From positions 639,754-703,753 of the forward strand of contig OU015525.1 in NCBI GenBank assembly GCA_907165065.1: DNA of 64,000 nt. Direction: 5' to 3'. Positions within the stretch are counted from its first letter, which is position 1; every line of letters begins with the position of its first letter. The translations under genes and the position numbers were made by a program. This document shows, piece after piece, positions 32,641 through 45,112 of this stretch. The notes beneath the pieces are model-generated. The model saw nothing but the letters and a program-made list of their open reading frames with translations, made no database searches and had not been told where the DNA came from. The stretch is from Caprimulgus europaeus (Eukaryota > Chordata > Aves > Caprimulgiformes > Caprimulgidae).

Positions 32641-33401
32641 CTCCACTGTAGCTGTGGATCACTGGGACAGCCTGGACCTTTCTTCCTTCCTGTTGGAAAA
32701 TTGCAAGCCAGGAGTTTCTGATCTCTTCTCCACAACCCAGGAGGAGCTGCGTGGGAGCACTGTGAGAGCTTTGTGGTGGGAGGCAAGCAGGTTTTGCTTA
32801 GAGGAAAGGGATCCAAAGCAGCTCCTGATGTTTTAATCCAGCTTCCAGTGGCTCTTGGTTTGGGGATGCAAAGGAGGGTAATTAACATGCTCCAATGCTT
32901 ATTTTAATGGCTGGCAAATGCAGCAGGGGAGCTTCCCTTGCTGATCCAAGGAGTCCAAGCAGCTGCTCAGTGTTCAGCCTGGCTGGTTCTCCTGAGGCTC
33001 TCTGGTGTGGATGTCGTGGCAGCAATAGCTGAAGGAAATCAGCAGGGCTGGTGGAGGCAGAGGTGGTATTTTTTATGACACCAGTTGATCTAGCTGGAGG
33101 ACATGGAAGAGCTTTGGGATAGAGAAACCTTCTTCAGTTCTGCTTCTTTTCACACCTTCAGGGCCCTGTGTTCCTGAAAACCTGTTTTCTTTCTCTTAAT
33201 TTCTAAAGATATTGCTTCTCTTTAGCATCTTTGCTGTCAGGAGACTCTCTGCAGTCAGGTGTGTGATGTGTTTTTCACAGGATCACTGGGGAGAAGCAGC
33301 TCTGCCTGCACTGGAAAGTTCTTATCTCAGCCTGGCCAAGACATGGGGAGGCTCGTGCAGCTCAGCAGCACGGTGCTTATGTCTCACCCAGGGGTTTTTT
33401 C

Positions 33402-33430
33402 TGGTGATGATGATGATGATGATGGTGATG
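33402..33430. repeat. (GAT)n microsatellite
   Basis: 'gatgatgatgatgatgatgg' then gatg: about nine trinucleotide units. Confidence 0.85.
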
Positions 33431-33445
33431 CCTTTTTGATGGTGT

Positions 33446-33538
33446 GAACCTGGTGTAAGGAGCCTGCATTGGCAGGGGGGTTGAACTGGATGATCTCCTG
33501 AGGTCCCTGCCAACCCCACCAGTCTGTGATCCTGTGGA
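33446..33538 (+). mobile_element. CR1 LINE 3' stub (group D)
   Basis: From 'gtgaacctggtgtaaggagc' to 'accagtctgtgatcctgtgg'. Confidence 0.8.
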
Positions 33539-35969
33539 GTGCTCTGAGGATGTGGCTCTCCTCAAAGGCTGCTAGTGGTATCCTCCCTCCCCTTTTTTGC
33601 CTGTCTGGTTTGTGATTTAGTTTAATCATTTTTTTCTCTTTCCTCTGAACTCTCCTGTTGAATTTACCTGTTGGAGTTTGGGGTAGGAGAACCCCAGCTG
33701 ACCTGCACGTGGGGAAAAGAGTGTGGAGCTGGGAGGGAGGAGGTTACAGGTCTCACTGGTAAAGGAGGCTTCAATCTTTCTTCCTTTATCCCCCTGTTAC
33801 AGCTAAACCTCTTCTCCAGTCCTACCTGTGCTGTCAAAGCCCCCCAACTGCCCCAGGTCTCCCCTTCAGCAACCAAAACCACCAGGAAATGGGGTTCAGC
33901 GATGGCTCAGCTCTGCCTGACTCCCCTCTGAGCTGAATTCTGGGGGTGGCAGCTCCTGGATCCCCACTAGCCATGAATGCCCAGTGGGACCAGGCAGTCC
34001 TTGTCCCCAGGCCCTGGCTGTAGCTGTGGTGGGGGGCTCTGGCAGGGCACTTTTGAGGGGTTTCACAGGGTTTTGCAGCGTGTTCACCTTCCCTTGCCGC
34101 CCTCTGGTGGAACGAGCCTTTCTGGGCAGCGGAGCAGAGCTGCAGCTTTATTCCCCACACTGCCCCTGCGAAGCCAGGGACCCGGCAAACCCATCCCTGG
34201 CTGCAGGGAAAGAGCCACAAATGTACCTGGAAGGCTCAGGGTGAGGTTTCCAATACAGCTGCAAGAGGAGTGAGCGGTGACTGCGCTCCCCTGCGACCAG
34301 ATCTGCCAGCCCCTCTGCTCCTGGAACTTCTTGCTCATCCTGAAGCTCCCCCCGAGCCCCTGTCGGGTTCAAACAGACTCTTTTCTGGTAAAATGCTCTC
34401 AGTGAGTGTTCCCTGCTTCCCAGGAGGGCTTCAGGCAGATGTTAGAGGGTGCTGGGCGTATGACTGATGTCCTGGCTGGGTTCTCTCTCCTTGGTGAAGC
34501 TTTCTTGGAGGTTTTGAACCTGCTGATAGACCTGCCCAGATGCTGGACACTCGTTTTCTTTGCAGATGTACCAGCCAAGAATCCTGGGGAAGATCCTGGC
34601 TTGGGCCAGTTCTCAGAGTAAACCAGGACCTGGGGAGCCTGTGGGCCTCAGTGTTTCTCTCTAACTGGCGGACTGGGAGGCTGAGCATCACTGGGAGGGC
34701 TGGAGTGACTACCAAGTGCCACCTCTTGGCACAGCCTTTGCTCTTGAGGACACTGGCAGCTTGGAGCTCCAGCAGCCCAGCTCCGTGGCGTAGGATCCTC
34801 CTCCGCTCTCACCGTGGCGATGGAGGGAAGGGGGGAAACGAGGGGAAAGATGGAAACTCAAATCCAAAGCCACCGTCACGCCAAAAGCCTGGAAAAAAAC
34901 TTATCTCCAATCTCTCCTTTTTAAAGCATTTTTAATAAAGCCTTTGTTTTTGCAGTAATCTCATCCTCGTGCCGGCCCAGGATTTTCCAGGCTCCGTCCC
35001 ACCCCGCTGCCGGGGCTGGGGGAGCTGCGTGGGGTGATGGCACGCCGCGCGGGTTTTACTGCCCCCGCGAGGGACGGTTGCTGGGGCTGGTTTTCCGATT
35101 ATTTCACTGAATCCTCCCGTAAACCCCATCTAGCCAGGGTCCCCCTGCTCCCCTGCCCCCCGCTCCCAGTGCTGACGGGGAGGGGAGGGAGAATCTCTTT
35201 TCCAGGGAAGGATCTGGAGCTGTTTCGGCACCCGCACGGCCGGTCAGCGAGTGGGCGAGGTCTGGGGGTCGGTGCTGTCTGGTGATCGGTGTCTGAGGAG
35301 GGAAGGAGTTCCTGCCCAGGCAGGCCTGGGGGTTGTCTCTTTGGTGGGAGCAGAACATGCAGCCTGTGGGTCCTGCAATGGGATGAGCTCCACTTTAGTG
35401 CAGGAGATGTCATCTCCACTGTGGGTCTGGCATGGGGTAAAAATGGGGATGACCCAAGTGATAGAGGCTGCAGTCAGCTCCTGGTGAGTGAGGTTGGTCC
35501 CACCACTCCTGGTGGGTCACCTCAGCTGGATGCATCTGGGATGGTGTGGTGGTGGGAGTCTCTTCATCACAGTGACGTTGCCACCTTTGGGGCTGTGTCT
35601 GCAGCCTGTTCCTGCCCTGTTCTCTACCCAGGTGCCTTCCAGAGAGGTTCAGAGTGGCTCCAAATGTGCCAGTAAGTTTAGACTGTGCAGGTGAGATGGT
35701 TGTGTGCTTTACCCCATCTCAGACACTTTGTCTGTGAGGTGGCTTCCTTGAAGGTGCAACAAGGAAAATTCTGGTTGAACATAAGTGTTCTTGCCCATGG
35801 AAATGATGCAGCCCCAGAACGGGACCCAGAGAGGTGGCGAGATCAAGATCCGTGCAGATAATCAAAACTTGACCAGACGAGGTCCTGAGTGTCCTGATCT
35901 AACGCTGAAGCTGGCTTTGCTTTGAGCAGGAGGTTGGAGTAGGGACCTCCAGAGGTCCTTTCCAGCATA

Positions 35970-36288
35970 GGGACCCTACAGGAAGGCTGGGGGGGGGACT
36001 TTGGGCAAGGGCAGGGAGTGACAGGACAAGGGGTGATGGCTTGAAAGTGGCAGAGGGGAGCTGGAGCTGAGATGTGAGGAAGAAATTGTTTGGTGTGAGG
36101 GTGGTGAGACCCTGGCCCAGGTTGGCCAGAGAAGCTGTGGCTGCTCCTCCCTGGAAGTGTTCTGGGCCAGGTTGGATGAGGCTTTGAGCAACCTGGTCTA
36201 GTGGAAGGTGTCCCTGCTGCTGGCAGGGGGGTGGGACTGGATGAGCTTTAAGGTCCCTCCCAACCCAACCCAGTCCATGGTTCTGTGA
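35970..36288 (+). mobile_element. CR1 LINE fragment (group B)
   Basis: From 'ccctacaggaaggctggg' to 'agtccatggttctgtgat'; 320 bp of 3' end. Confidence 0.88.
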
Positions 36289-36654
36289 TAAATGTTTCTG
36301 TGTCCATGATCTGAGTTTCTGTGGTTTCTGACACAGTCCTTTCCTCCTGAGCTGGGAGCTGTGCTGGCACCTCATCCTGGGCTGTCTATGTTCTGACCAG
36401 TGCTCTGGGGAAGCACCTTTACTGGGAAATCCTTTCCCCATCCCACCTGTCCCTGCAGGTTGGGTTGTTGCAGCCTCTGCCCTGGTTGTGTCGTTGTGTG
36501 GTCTCAGTGGCATTGAGCTCCACGAGAAAAGAGGGACAAAGAGTCTTGACATAGACTGGAGATGATTGGGATGTGGAGCTGCAGAGGGAGAATAATCTTG
36601 GGCCCAATGAGTGAGAATGGAGTTCTTGTGTGAGCTAAGCAGCTACCAGAGAGC

Positions 36655-36782
36655 TTCCCTCCTTCCTTCCCTCTTTCCTTCCCTCTTTCCTTCCCTCTTT
36701 CCTTCCCTCCTTCCCTCCTTCCCTCCTTCCCTCCTTCCCTCCTTCCCTCCTTCCCTCCTTCCTTCCCTCCTTCCCTCCCTCT
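36655..36782. repeat. (CCTT/CCCTCCTT)n polypyrimidine tract
   Basis: About 125 bp of pure pyrimidine on the plus strand: 'cttccctctttccttccctc' units, then 'cctccttccctccttccctc' units. It lies about 220 bp before BOP1 exon 3. Confidence 0.95.
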
Positions 36783-37007
36783 GGAATACCGTGTCCCAGA
36801 GGATCTAGGAGTGAGAGGCTGTCCTCCACAGTGCTGTCTGAGTTGGGACATGAAGTCCTTTGTGGTGGTCTTGGACCTGGCAGCAGAACTAGATGTTGGT
36901 GGCAGCTTCAGATTTCATTCAGCAAAGGACTCTGGTGCAGTGAACGCAAAAATGCCAAGATTCACGTGATGGGATCTTACTGAGCTATTTTTTTTTCTGT
37001 CTTTCAG

Positions 37008-37118
37008 GCCAAAGGGGCTCCCAGGAAAAGCAAAATCTTGGAGAATGATTCAGCATTGAAGGAGAACGAGGCTCTGCCTGCCCAGAACGAGTATGAAGAA
37101 GACAGCTCGGATGAAGAG
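37008..37118 (+). CDS. BOP1: BOP1 exon 3 (N-terminal region)
   Basis: A 111-bp, phase-0 exon between a long T tract ending TTTCAG and a GTAGGA donor. It encodes AKGAPRKSKILENDSALKEN, then EALPAQNEYEEDSSDEE. The final EYEEDSSDEE matches human BOP1 DEYAEDSSDEED, which is followed by IRNTVGNVPLEWYDD at the start of the PES1-interacting region. The match to that conserved stretch and the phase agreement with exon 2 support the call. The following exon should begin with Asp-Ile-Arg-Asn; I find no such frame in the rest of the window. Confidence 0.92.
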
Positions 37119-38896
37119 GTAGGACCCACTGCAATGGGTTTTTCTATGTGGGGATGAGATAGGGGTGCTGGATTGCCTTCCTGCAAACCCAAAGGGAGGG
37201 AATATGGTCAACAATGCCATCTCCAAAAGGGAGTTGCCCAGAGTGGTCTTTGCTGGTGTGTAGTGAGACAGAGGCACCGTGTCAGGGCTCTTCAGGAGGC
37301 TCTTGGTGAGGATCTGGGGCAGCCCAAAGGAATGTCACAGCCACCTTGGCAGGGACAGTGCTTCCCTTCCACCCTGCCTAGCAGTTGCACAAGCAGTGTC
37401 TTTGCCCAGGCAGAGCTGGAGCTTTCAGCCCAGGGTCAGGAGAAGGTTTCTTCAGCCATGTAGAAGCTGCCAGAGCCTCACCTGTGGCTTCTGGAGTTCC
37501 GCTCACTGCTCGGGGGTCTGCTCTGCTCTCGGGGGAGCCTCTCCCGAGTTTCACGCGTCGGAAGGGATTGGAAAGTGCTTGTGTGGAAGATAACAGCATC
37601 TCAGCAGTAAAACACCCCGAGGGTTTGGTTGTTCCAGACAAACCTCATTGCCTTTCTTAATCATCTGCTAAATCAATTAATGCAATTGGCGTGGATCAGC
37701 TGTTTGAGGAGAGCCCTGGGGTCAGGACTCAGGACAGAGGGACTGCCAGGGGCTGTGGGGGCGGTTGGAGCTGGCCCTTGTTGCTGGGATTTAGGTTCAC
37801 CTGAAAGGGTGCTGGGTAACCTCATCATGACTTGGACAAATGCTTGGAGAAGCCTCCTGGGCTCCTCTTGGGTGGAATATTTTAGCCTGTCTGCTCCTGA
37901 ACCTCTGAGAAGGAACAGAGCACAGCAAACCCTGCGTGAGCGGGCAGGTGAAGGGCAGCCGGTCCCTGCCGGCGCTGCGAGGGCTCGGGGTGATTTGCTG
38001 TGACAGCTCACTCGTGGGGGGCTGCTCTGGGTACGGGGGGAACATGGGGAGTCACGGCAGCGTAGCCCCAGGGCTTGGGACAGGAGTTTTCTGAGCGGGG
38101 ATGGGAGCATCTTGGCTGCAGACCCGGCTTTGGGGGGGCTCTCTGGCATCCCTGGCAGTTCAGAGGGTCTGGGCCTGGCTTTGCTGGGCTTTGTGGGATG
38201 CTCTGTTCCTGTTTGGATCCCGGTGGAGGGGAGGGGGAGGATTGGGTCCCTGCTGGCCTTTGTGGTCCAGTGAGAGCCCAAAAGGTTGGATGTTAGAGGC
38301 CCACCTGGGCTAACGCTGGAGCTGCCGGCAGTCCCTGCCCCCGGATCTGGAATAGAGATTTAGAGAGAGGGGAAATATATGACTATAGAAAACATACACT
38401 TGTGTAATGTCTCCAGCATAACCCAGGGAAAAAAAAAACCCTTTCATGCAGGAATTCAAGGTCTCTCTCTCCCCAGCTGGTCCTGCTGCAGGGCCCCGGT
38501 GGGGGGAGCGCTGATTCAGAACCTGTTGACATCAGAGCAGCTTCCAGTGGCTTTGTTCCTTGTTCCCCGTTCCCAGCCCCCTGCCCTCCCTCTGTAATTG
38601 TATTTATCTCTCTGCCATAAGAACCCTGATGCTCCTGCTTCCTGCGGCGGGGATGCACACTGGGTGCTTTGTGCTGGCCTCGGCCCGGAGCATCCCCCGG
38701 CCACCGGCTGCTGCTTTGTGTCTCGGTGGCCCAGAAGTGCTGGGAGGGGAGGGCAGCGTCCCCCGTGCAGGCAGGGGCAGCTCTGATGGGAGCGGGGCCA
38801 GGAAAACACTTTTAGGCTCTGAATATGATCTGGTTTTTTATTTTTCACTGTCTTTTTGGTTTTTTGGGGGGTTTTTTTTGAGACCCAGATTGCGTT

Positions 38897-39006
38897 GTAG
38901 CCTCATCCCAGTTCATGTGTAGCCTCATCCCTATTAATGTGTAGCCTCATCCCAGTTCATGTGTAGCCTCCTCCCAATTAATGTGTAGCCTCCTCCCAAT
39001 TAAAGC
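38897..39006. repeat. Tandem repeat, 22-bp unit, 5 copies
   Basis: 'gtagcctcatcccagttcat' plus two bases, repeated five times with small changes (agttc or aatta). Confidence 0.93.
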
Positions 39007-39261
39007 CTTCAGGTGATGTGATGCTTTAGTGCAGTGCTCTTTAGGAGGACACTGCAGACATCTCCTTGGGTTCCTCTGGGCTATCAGAGCTCATTGGGAG
39101 GGAGCCCAGCCCCACCAGCCAACACCAGTGCTTCTCCCACAGCCTGTGGTTTCAGTCAGCCTGGCCAGGGTAGAACCATGGCAGCTGGTTTCGGTGCTGG
39201 GTGTCACTTTGTCACTTCTGTGCTTTGGCCACAACAACCCCCGGCAGCTCCAGGCTTGGGG

Positions 39262-39650
39262 AGGAGTGGCTGGGGTTGTTGAGCCTGGAGAAAAGGAGGC
39301 TGAGGAGAGACCTTGTGGCTCTGTCCAAGTCCCTGACAGGAGGGTGGAGAGAGGTGGGGGTGGGTCTGTTCAACCAAGGAGCAAGGGACAGGACAAGAGG
39401 AAATGGCCTCAAGTTGTGCCCAGGGCAGCTGAGATGGGATGTGAGGAAGAATTTCTTTGCTGAAAGGGTTCTGAGGCATTGGAAGGGGTTGCCCAGGGCA
39501 GTGGTGGAGTCCCCATGCCTGGAGGGATTGAAGAGTCGTGTAGGCACAGCGCTGAGGGACATGGGTTAGTGGGGACTGGGCAGTGCTGGGTTCATGGTTG
39601 GACTCGGTGACCTTCAAGGGCTTTTCTGATTTAGGCACTTCTGTGATTCC
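39262..39650 (+). mobile_element. CR1 LINE fragment (group A)
   Basis: From 'gaggagtggctggggttg' to 'ggcacttctgtgattccc'. Encodes [20 protein letters not shown] and [19 protein letters not shown] in one frame. Confidence 0.9.
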
Positions 39651-40419
39651 CTGCTGCTCTCCCCACTGGTCACACTGGTGGGTGCCAGGAGCACCTTGGG
39701 TGCAGCTCAGGTTGCCGTGGGTGGGTGCCCCACCAGCGTGCTCCCCAATTCCTCTTTATTTAACTTCACCTGTGTGGAATAATTACTGCCAAATTGCTTC
39801 ACACCAATCTGCAAACCTCTAACCAGTCAGCTGCAGACCTGCCCTATCACCCCCCTCCCAGCAGATTCCATAGGATTACTCCCCAAACCAGCAGCAGTTT
39901 GGGAAAACATCCGGTGCCACCGCTGGCCCGGCCGGGGCCGGGGCTGTGCCACCGCTGTGCCGGCTGTCACTCACCCGCCGGCTGCTGGCTCTGAGCTGCA
40001 GCGCTCTCCCCTCCGCCGGAGCGTGGGCTTGGGAGCTCTTTAATAAAGAATAATAGCTCAGACCTGCTATGCCCCTGTGTTTAGCACAGACTCAATTTCT
40101 TCTCGCTGTGCTCCTGCTCACTTGGCAGCTGCCGGCGCTCGGCCTGGCCGGGCGCCCGGGCCGGTCTCTGCCGTGTGCTCCGTGCAGAGACACAACAAAA
40201 TAAATCGGTTTCCTGGCCGGGCCGGGTGGGATGAGGAGCCCGTGTCACACGCAGGACCCTTTCCCGGTGCCTGAGGGGCAGAGTCCCTGCTCGGGGTGAC
40301 ACAAGAGCCTCGGTGTGCACGGGTCAGCCGCGGTGCTGGGGGGCTGATCCCCACACCAGCCCCGTCCCCGCCCCCAACCCATCCCTGCGGCGCTCCCCGC
40401 GCAGCCCGAGCGTCCCTTC

Positions 40420-40760
40420 CCCGCGGCCGCGGAGATGAATGGCCGTGAGCTGCAGAGGCTGTCAGGGCCTCGCTGGGAGGAAGCAGTTTGGGGCTTTTGT
40501 TTGGTTCTGTTTCCTCCCGCAATGACTATTCCATATGTCAGTGGATAATGAATGAAGGAGCGTTGAGTGCTCCTCGGTGAGCCGGCGGCTGTTCCAAGCC
40601 CACTTCCCTCCTCCGCAGCGCAGCTGACCCGGGTGAGGCGGGGAGGGGGGAGGCTCAGCGGCTGGCTGGGCTGAGGGAGCTCTTCTTTCAGTAGCTGATT
40701 AGCCAAGAGAGAGAGAAAAAAATAAAATAAAATGAAATTTAAACAAAAAATCCTGGAGAA
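40420..40760. other. GC-rich single-copy block, possible regulatory element
   Basis: Free of repeats. Includes 'gactattccatatgtcagtg' with a CATATG E-box, and a long A-rich stretch at its right. Nothing codes here. Its unusual composition makes it a candidate conserved element only. Confidence 0.25.
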
Positions 40761-41008
40761 TGTGCTGCTGGCAGACAGCTCCTTCAACTCATCGCTCCCT
40801 CTGTGTGTGTGTGTGCGGCTGTGCGTGCGCCTCCCGACCTGCCTGGCTCCAGCAGATGCTCCGGCCTTCCCGCGAGCCCCACGCGTGCTCAGCCCCGTCT
40901 GATGGCCACGGAGGGTGTGAAAGGAAGAGCTGTGAGCAGCATGGGATTTGGGATCAGAGCGGGAAGGGTGGCATGGAGCTGAGCATCCCGGATGGAGCCG
41001 GGAGAGGG

Positions 41009-41435
41009 ATCATTGAATCATTGAATGTTGTGAGCTGGAAGGGACCCACCAGGATGATGGAGTCCAACTCCTGTCCCTGCACAGGACAAGCCCAACATTC
41101 ACACCATGGCCCTGAGGGCCTCGGCCAAATGCTGCTGGAATCTTGTCAGGCTTGGGGCCATGAGCACCTCCCTGGGGAGCCTGTGCCAGTGCTCCACCAC
41201 CCTCTGCCTCAAGAACCTTTTCTTCATGGCCAACCTCCCCCTCCCCTGCCACATCTTCCTGCCATGGCCTCTGCTCCTGGCGTTGGTGGCCAGAGAGAAG
41301 AGCTCAGCGCCTGCCCCTGCTCTTCCCCTGGGGAGGAAGTTCCAGACCGCCAGGAGATCTCCTCTCAGTCTCCTCTTCTCCAGGCTGAACAACCCAAGTG
41401 ACCTCAGCCTCTCCAATGGGTGCTTGGCCACCAGC
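41009..41435 (-). mobile_element. CR1 LINE fragment (group C), minus orientation
   Basis: From 'agggatcattgaatcattga' to 'ctccaatgggtgcttggcc'. The minus strand encodes [20 protein letters not shown] and RKMWQGRGRLAMKKRFLRQR. Confidence 0.9.
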
Positions 41436-41899
41436 CTGGTGGGCTTGGCCTCTCTTGGGTGATGTGGCAGGAAGGTTGGGGCTCCTTCTCTCTACTCTCT
41501 GTCCTCACAGCTCCACAAAAGCTCGTGGGTACCCCAGGGCAGAGCCGTGGGGGGCTCTGGCCACAGCCTGGTGCTCCTCCACCATCACCTTCCCTGGGCC
41601 AGGGACCCCCCTGCAGCTTGCCCGGGGGAAGCCCTCAAGAGCAGGTTCCTAAATCATGCTGGCTGCTCAGTGGGCAAACGTTTCTGCTGCTGAACTCCAT
41701 ACTTTGTATTTTCCATCCCTTTTCTGTTGAGGGGAAAGTGCATCCCAGTGCTGCTGTGTCCTTTCCACGGAGCGTGGATTCGCTGCGGTTGTTTTGTACA
41801 GTGATAAAGGAGCAGGGCAGGGAACTTGAGAGAGAGCCTGAAAATCCTGGTGAGGAGATCACCCCAACCTGCATCTACCTCTGCCCCAGGGTTAGCATG

Positions 41900-41942
41900 G
41901 GCTCCTTCTGCATTCCGGGGCTCCTTCTGCATTCCGGGGCTC
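41900..41942. repeat. Short direct duplication
   Basis: 'gctccttctgcattccgggg' occurs twice in a row. Confidence 0.85.
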
Positions 41943-41964
41943 CCAAGGAATCAGTCACTCACAG

Positions 41965-42635
41965 CTGGTGGGTGAGAAGCTCAACATGAGGTGACAATGT
42001 CCACTCACAGCCCAGAGCCAATAACCGTGTCCTGGGCTGCACCCAGAGCAGCGTGGGCAGCAGGGCCAGGGAGGGGATTCTGCCCCTCTGCTCCGCTCTC
42101 CTGAGACCCCCCCTGCAGTGCTGCCTCCAGTGCTGGGGCCACCAACAGCACAAGGACATGGACCCACTGGAGCCAGGCCAGAGGAGGCCACGAGGATGAT
42201 GCCAGGGCTGGAGCAGCTCTGCTGTGAGGACAGGCTGAGAGAGTTGGGGCTGTTGAGCCTGGAGAAGAGAAGGCTCCAGGGAGACCTTCCAGTGGCCTCC
42301 CAGTACCTGAAGGGGCTCCAGGACGGCTGGGGAGGGACTTTGGCCAAGGGCAGGGAGTGACAGAACAAGGGGGGATGGCTTGAAAGTGGCAGAGGGGAGA
42401 TGGAGCTGAGATGTGAGGAAGAAATTGTTTGGTGTGAGGGTGGTGAGACCCTGGCCCAGGTTGGGCAGAGAAGCTGTGGCTGCTCCTCCCTGGAAGTGTT
42501 CTGGGCCAGGTTGGATGAGGCTGTGAGCAACCTGGTCTAGTGGAAGGTGTCCCTGCTGCTGGCAGGGGGGTTGGGACTGGATGAGCTTTCAGGTTCCTTC
42601 CAACCCAACCCAGTCTGGGGTTCTCTGATTCTCTG
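41965..42635 (+). mobile_element. CR1 LINE fragment (group B)
   Basis: From 'cagctggtgggtgagaagct' to 'gggttctctgattctctga'. Carries 'agagccaataaccgtgtcct', [20 protein letters not shown] and the group B tail. Confidence 0.9.
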
Positions 42636-43618
42636 ATAGTTCTTACAAAGTACTCGGTGAAAGTGTCTACTGCTGTGCTCAGCATCAGGAAGAAGTTGGA
42701 GATGGGAGGGAAGAAGGGAAGCACTGAAAGCCTCGTTACAGCCCGTCAGTGAGGTCCTCCAGCTGCTGTGCCATGCCCCATTGCCATTATTCCGTTTTGA
42801 AGAGGTAGGGAGAGCAAAAGGAACTGCAGAGATGGATGGCGGGGATAATTGGTGGCCTGGGGGGAACCTACAGGAGAAGAGATGTGAAAAGACAAGATTT
42901 GTGTCGTTTGGAGGCGAAGCAGGGTCTGAAAGACACAATAACAGGATGCAGGAGGCAGCACGGGGGGATATTTGACGAGATGAGGAGGCCTCAGATGTGG
43001 AAGCGGAACGGCAGGAGCGGGACGCGCACCGTGCGGCCGGATTGTCTTACACGCCGCTGGCCAGCGCAGCACGGCCGGGAGGTGCCGGGGGTGCCAGAGG
43101 CTTTGCAGACACTGAGGTTTGCAGATCCTGAGGTGAATAACAAGAACATCTGGAGCTACAGTGGCTCAAAATGAAATGGAAGCTCTCTGGACCTTGTGGA
43201 TCAAAGTGTGATCCCTAAAGCCTTGGTGAAGCTCCTTGTCTGTGCCTGGGTGGTGAGAGCCTCCTGAGCACGCTGGGGTGACGGGATGGGAACAGCAAAA
43301 GGCAAAGGATGTCCAGGAGCCACTTGGTGTGTGGGTCGGTGGAGGGGTGGGAGGTCTCTGCAGTGCTGCTGGCAACAATCTCTGCAGCCAGACCCAACCA
43401 GTCTTTGGTCAGGTGCCACCACTGGAGGTGGCCTTCCCCGCTGAGCGGGGTGCTTAGAGCTCCTCTGGATTTCCCTATAGAAGGGATCGTCCAGGCTGGT
43501 GCAGAGACCTCAGCTGCTCTGCTCCCTGCTTTAAGTGCCAGCTGGACAGGGACAGAGGGGCCTGAGCCTGCTCCGTGCCCCTGCTCCCCGGTGAAGAGGT
43601 GGGAGTCTGATGTGGATC

Positions 43619-44008
43619 CCCTGAGGGAACTGGGGGTGCTGAGCCTGGAGAAAAGGAGGCTGAGGGGAGACCTTCTGGCTCTGTGCAAGTCCCTTGGAGG
43701 AGGGTGCAGAGAGGTGGGGGTGGGTCTGTTCAACCAAGGACCAAGGGACAGGACCAGAGGAAATGGGCTCCAGTTGTGCCCAGGGCAGCTGAGATGGGAT
43801 GTGAGGAAGAATTTCTTTGCTGAAAGGGTTCTGAGGCATTGGCAGGGGTTGCCCAGGGCAGTGGTGGAGTCCCCATCCCTGGAGGGATTGAAGAGTCGTG
43901 TAGACACAGTGCTGAGGGACATGGGTCAGTGGGGACTGGGCAGTGTTGGGTTAATGATTGGACTCAATGATCTCAAAGGGCTTTTCCAATCCAGGCCATT
44001 CTGGGACT
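43619..44008 (+). mobile_element. CR1 LINE fragment (group A)
   Basis: From 'cctgagggaactgggggtgc' to 'ccaggccattctgggact'. Encodes [20 protein letters not shown] and [19 protein letters not shown]. Confidence 0.9.
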
Positions 44009-44462
44009 GTTTTGTGACCATCCCCATGCCTGTGTTTCAGTGCTCCATGAGTGTCCTCAGGGCCGGTGCAGGACACCAGGGCTCACCCAGGAGGGGAACC
44101 ATCAGCAGCCTCAGCCGCCTCAGGCACTCTCTGCAGTTTCTAAGCAGCCAGAACGGAAAGTTTCTGTGCTCTGAGTGTGATGGAGGGTGGGGGAACGGGC
44201 ACTGCAGCCACCAGACCGCCAGCACGGAGAAAAGCCCATGGGTCAGCCCTGGCCACATGTCCCCAGGCTGTGTCCTGTCCTCCCCAGTGTGTGTAGGGGG
44301 AAAGTGGGCTGGGTCCACGCAGCCTCTTGGCATGGGACCATCCCTGGCAGGCTGGCCTGGCAGCAGGGGTTTATCTTCAGATCAGGATTAGGAAGACCTC
44401 AAGGTCCAGGTGATGGAGAGTAGAGGGAAAAGCCACCAATTCATGGGGGCTGATACAATCAT

Positions 44463-44503
44463 TAAAAAAAAAAAGAAAAAAAGATTTTTTTAAAAAAAAA
44501 GAG
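44463..44503. repeat. A-rich run
   Basis: 'taaaaaaaaaaagaaaaaaa' followed by a short T run and another A run; low complexity. Confidence 0.85.
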
Positions 44504-44692
44504 AGCTCAATGACTCTGTCTTTTGGCTGCCCCACACTTGATATTTAAAGCGTTTGTAAAGCAGCTCACTTGGGGCAGGAAAGGCTTTTTCCTTCTGGAA
44601 GGAATGACATCACCGAATACACTGAAACGATCAGGTCCCTGACCCAAAGAGAGCGAGAAACCCACAACAACTTTCGGCTGATGAGTGGAAAC

Positions 44693-44735
44693 TTTTCTTT
44701 CTTTCTTTCTTTCTTTCTTTCTGTTTTTTTTTTCC
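44693..44735. repeat. (CTTT)n microsatellite with T run
   Basis: About seven CTTT units followed by 'ctgttttttttttcc'. Confidence 0.9.
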
Positions 44736-44967
44736 ATTTGCTTCCCCCCTCTGCGTGCCGGCTCTGCACACTCCGCCGCGGCTCAGCTTACGGCCCCGTC
44801 CTTTCCAGAGCCAGCTGACGGCTCTCCAAGAGAGCTCCTGCCATCGGGGTGACCTGGGACCTATCTTGGGGAGGGGTCTCATCTGCCTCTGCCCCCCGCT
44901 TCACCCTGGCCCAGGATCCTTGCTGGGAGCTGACAGGCTGTGCCTGTGTCGATGGCTCAGCGCGGCA

Positions 44968-45112
44968 GAGCATCGCCCCGGGGCTGCGACCAGAGCATTG
45001 TGCCGGGGCTGCGACCAGAGCATCGCCCCGGGGCTGTGACCAGAGCATCGCCCTGGGGCTGCGACCAGAGCATTGTGCTGGGGCTGCGACCAGAGCATCG
45101 CCCCGGGGCTGC
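44968..45112. repeat. Tandem repeat, 25-bp unit, 6 copies
   Basis: 'gagcatcgccccggggctgc' plus 'gacca' repeated, with a variant 'gagcattgtgc' in the second and fifth units. Confidence 0.93.

Larger units (their letters stand above)
18975..37007 (+). other. BOP1: BOP1 intron 2
   Basis: An 18-kb intron from GTAAGA to a long T-rich tract ending TTTCAG. It holds many CR1 copies, two solo LTRs and the 31-bp minisatellite, listed separately. Stretches with no recognisable gene or repeat are 21826-22454, 23086-23666, 24900-25650, 25900-26865, 30549-31620, 32640-33400, 33540-35965 and 36290-36654. Confidence 0.85.
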
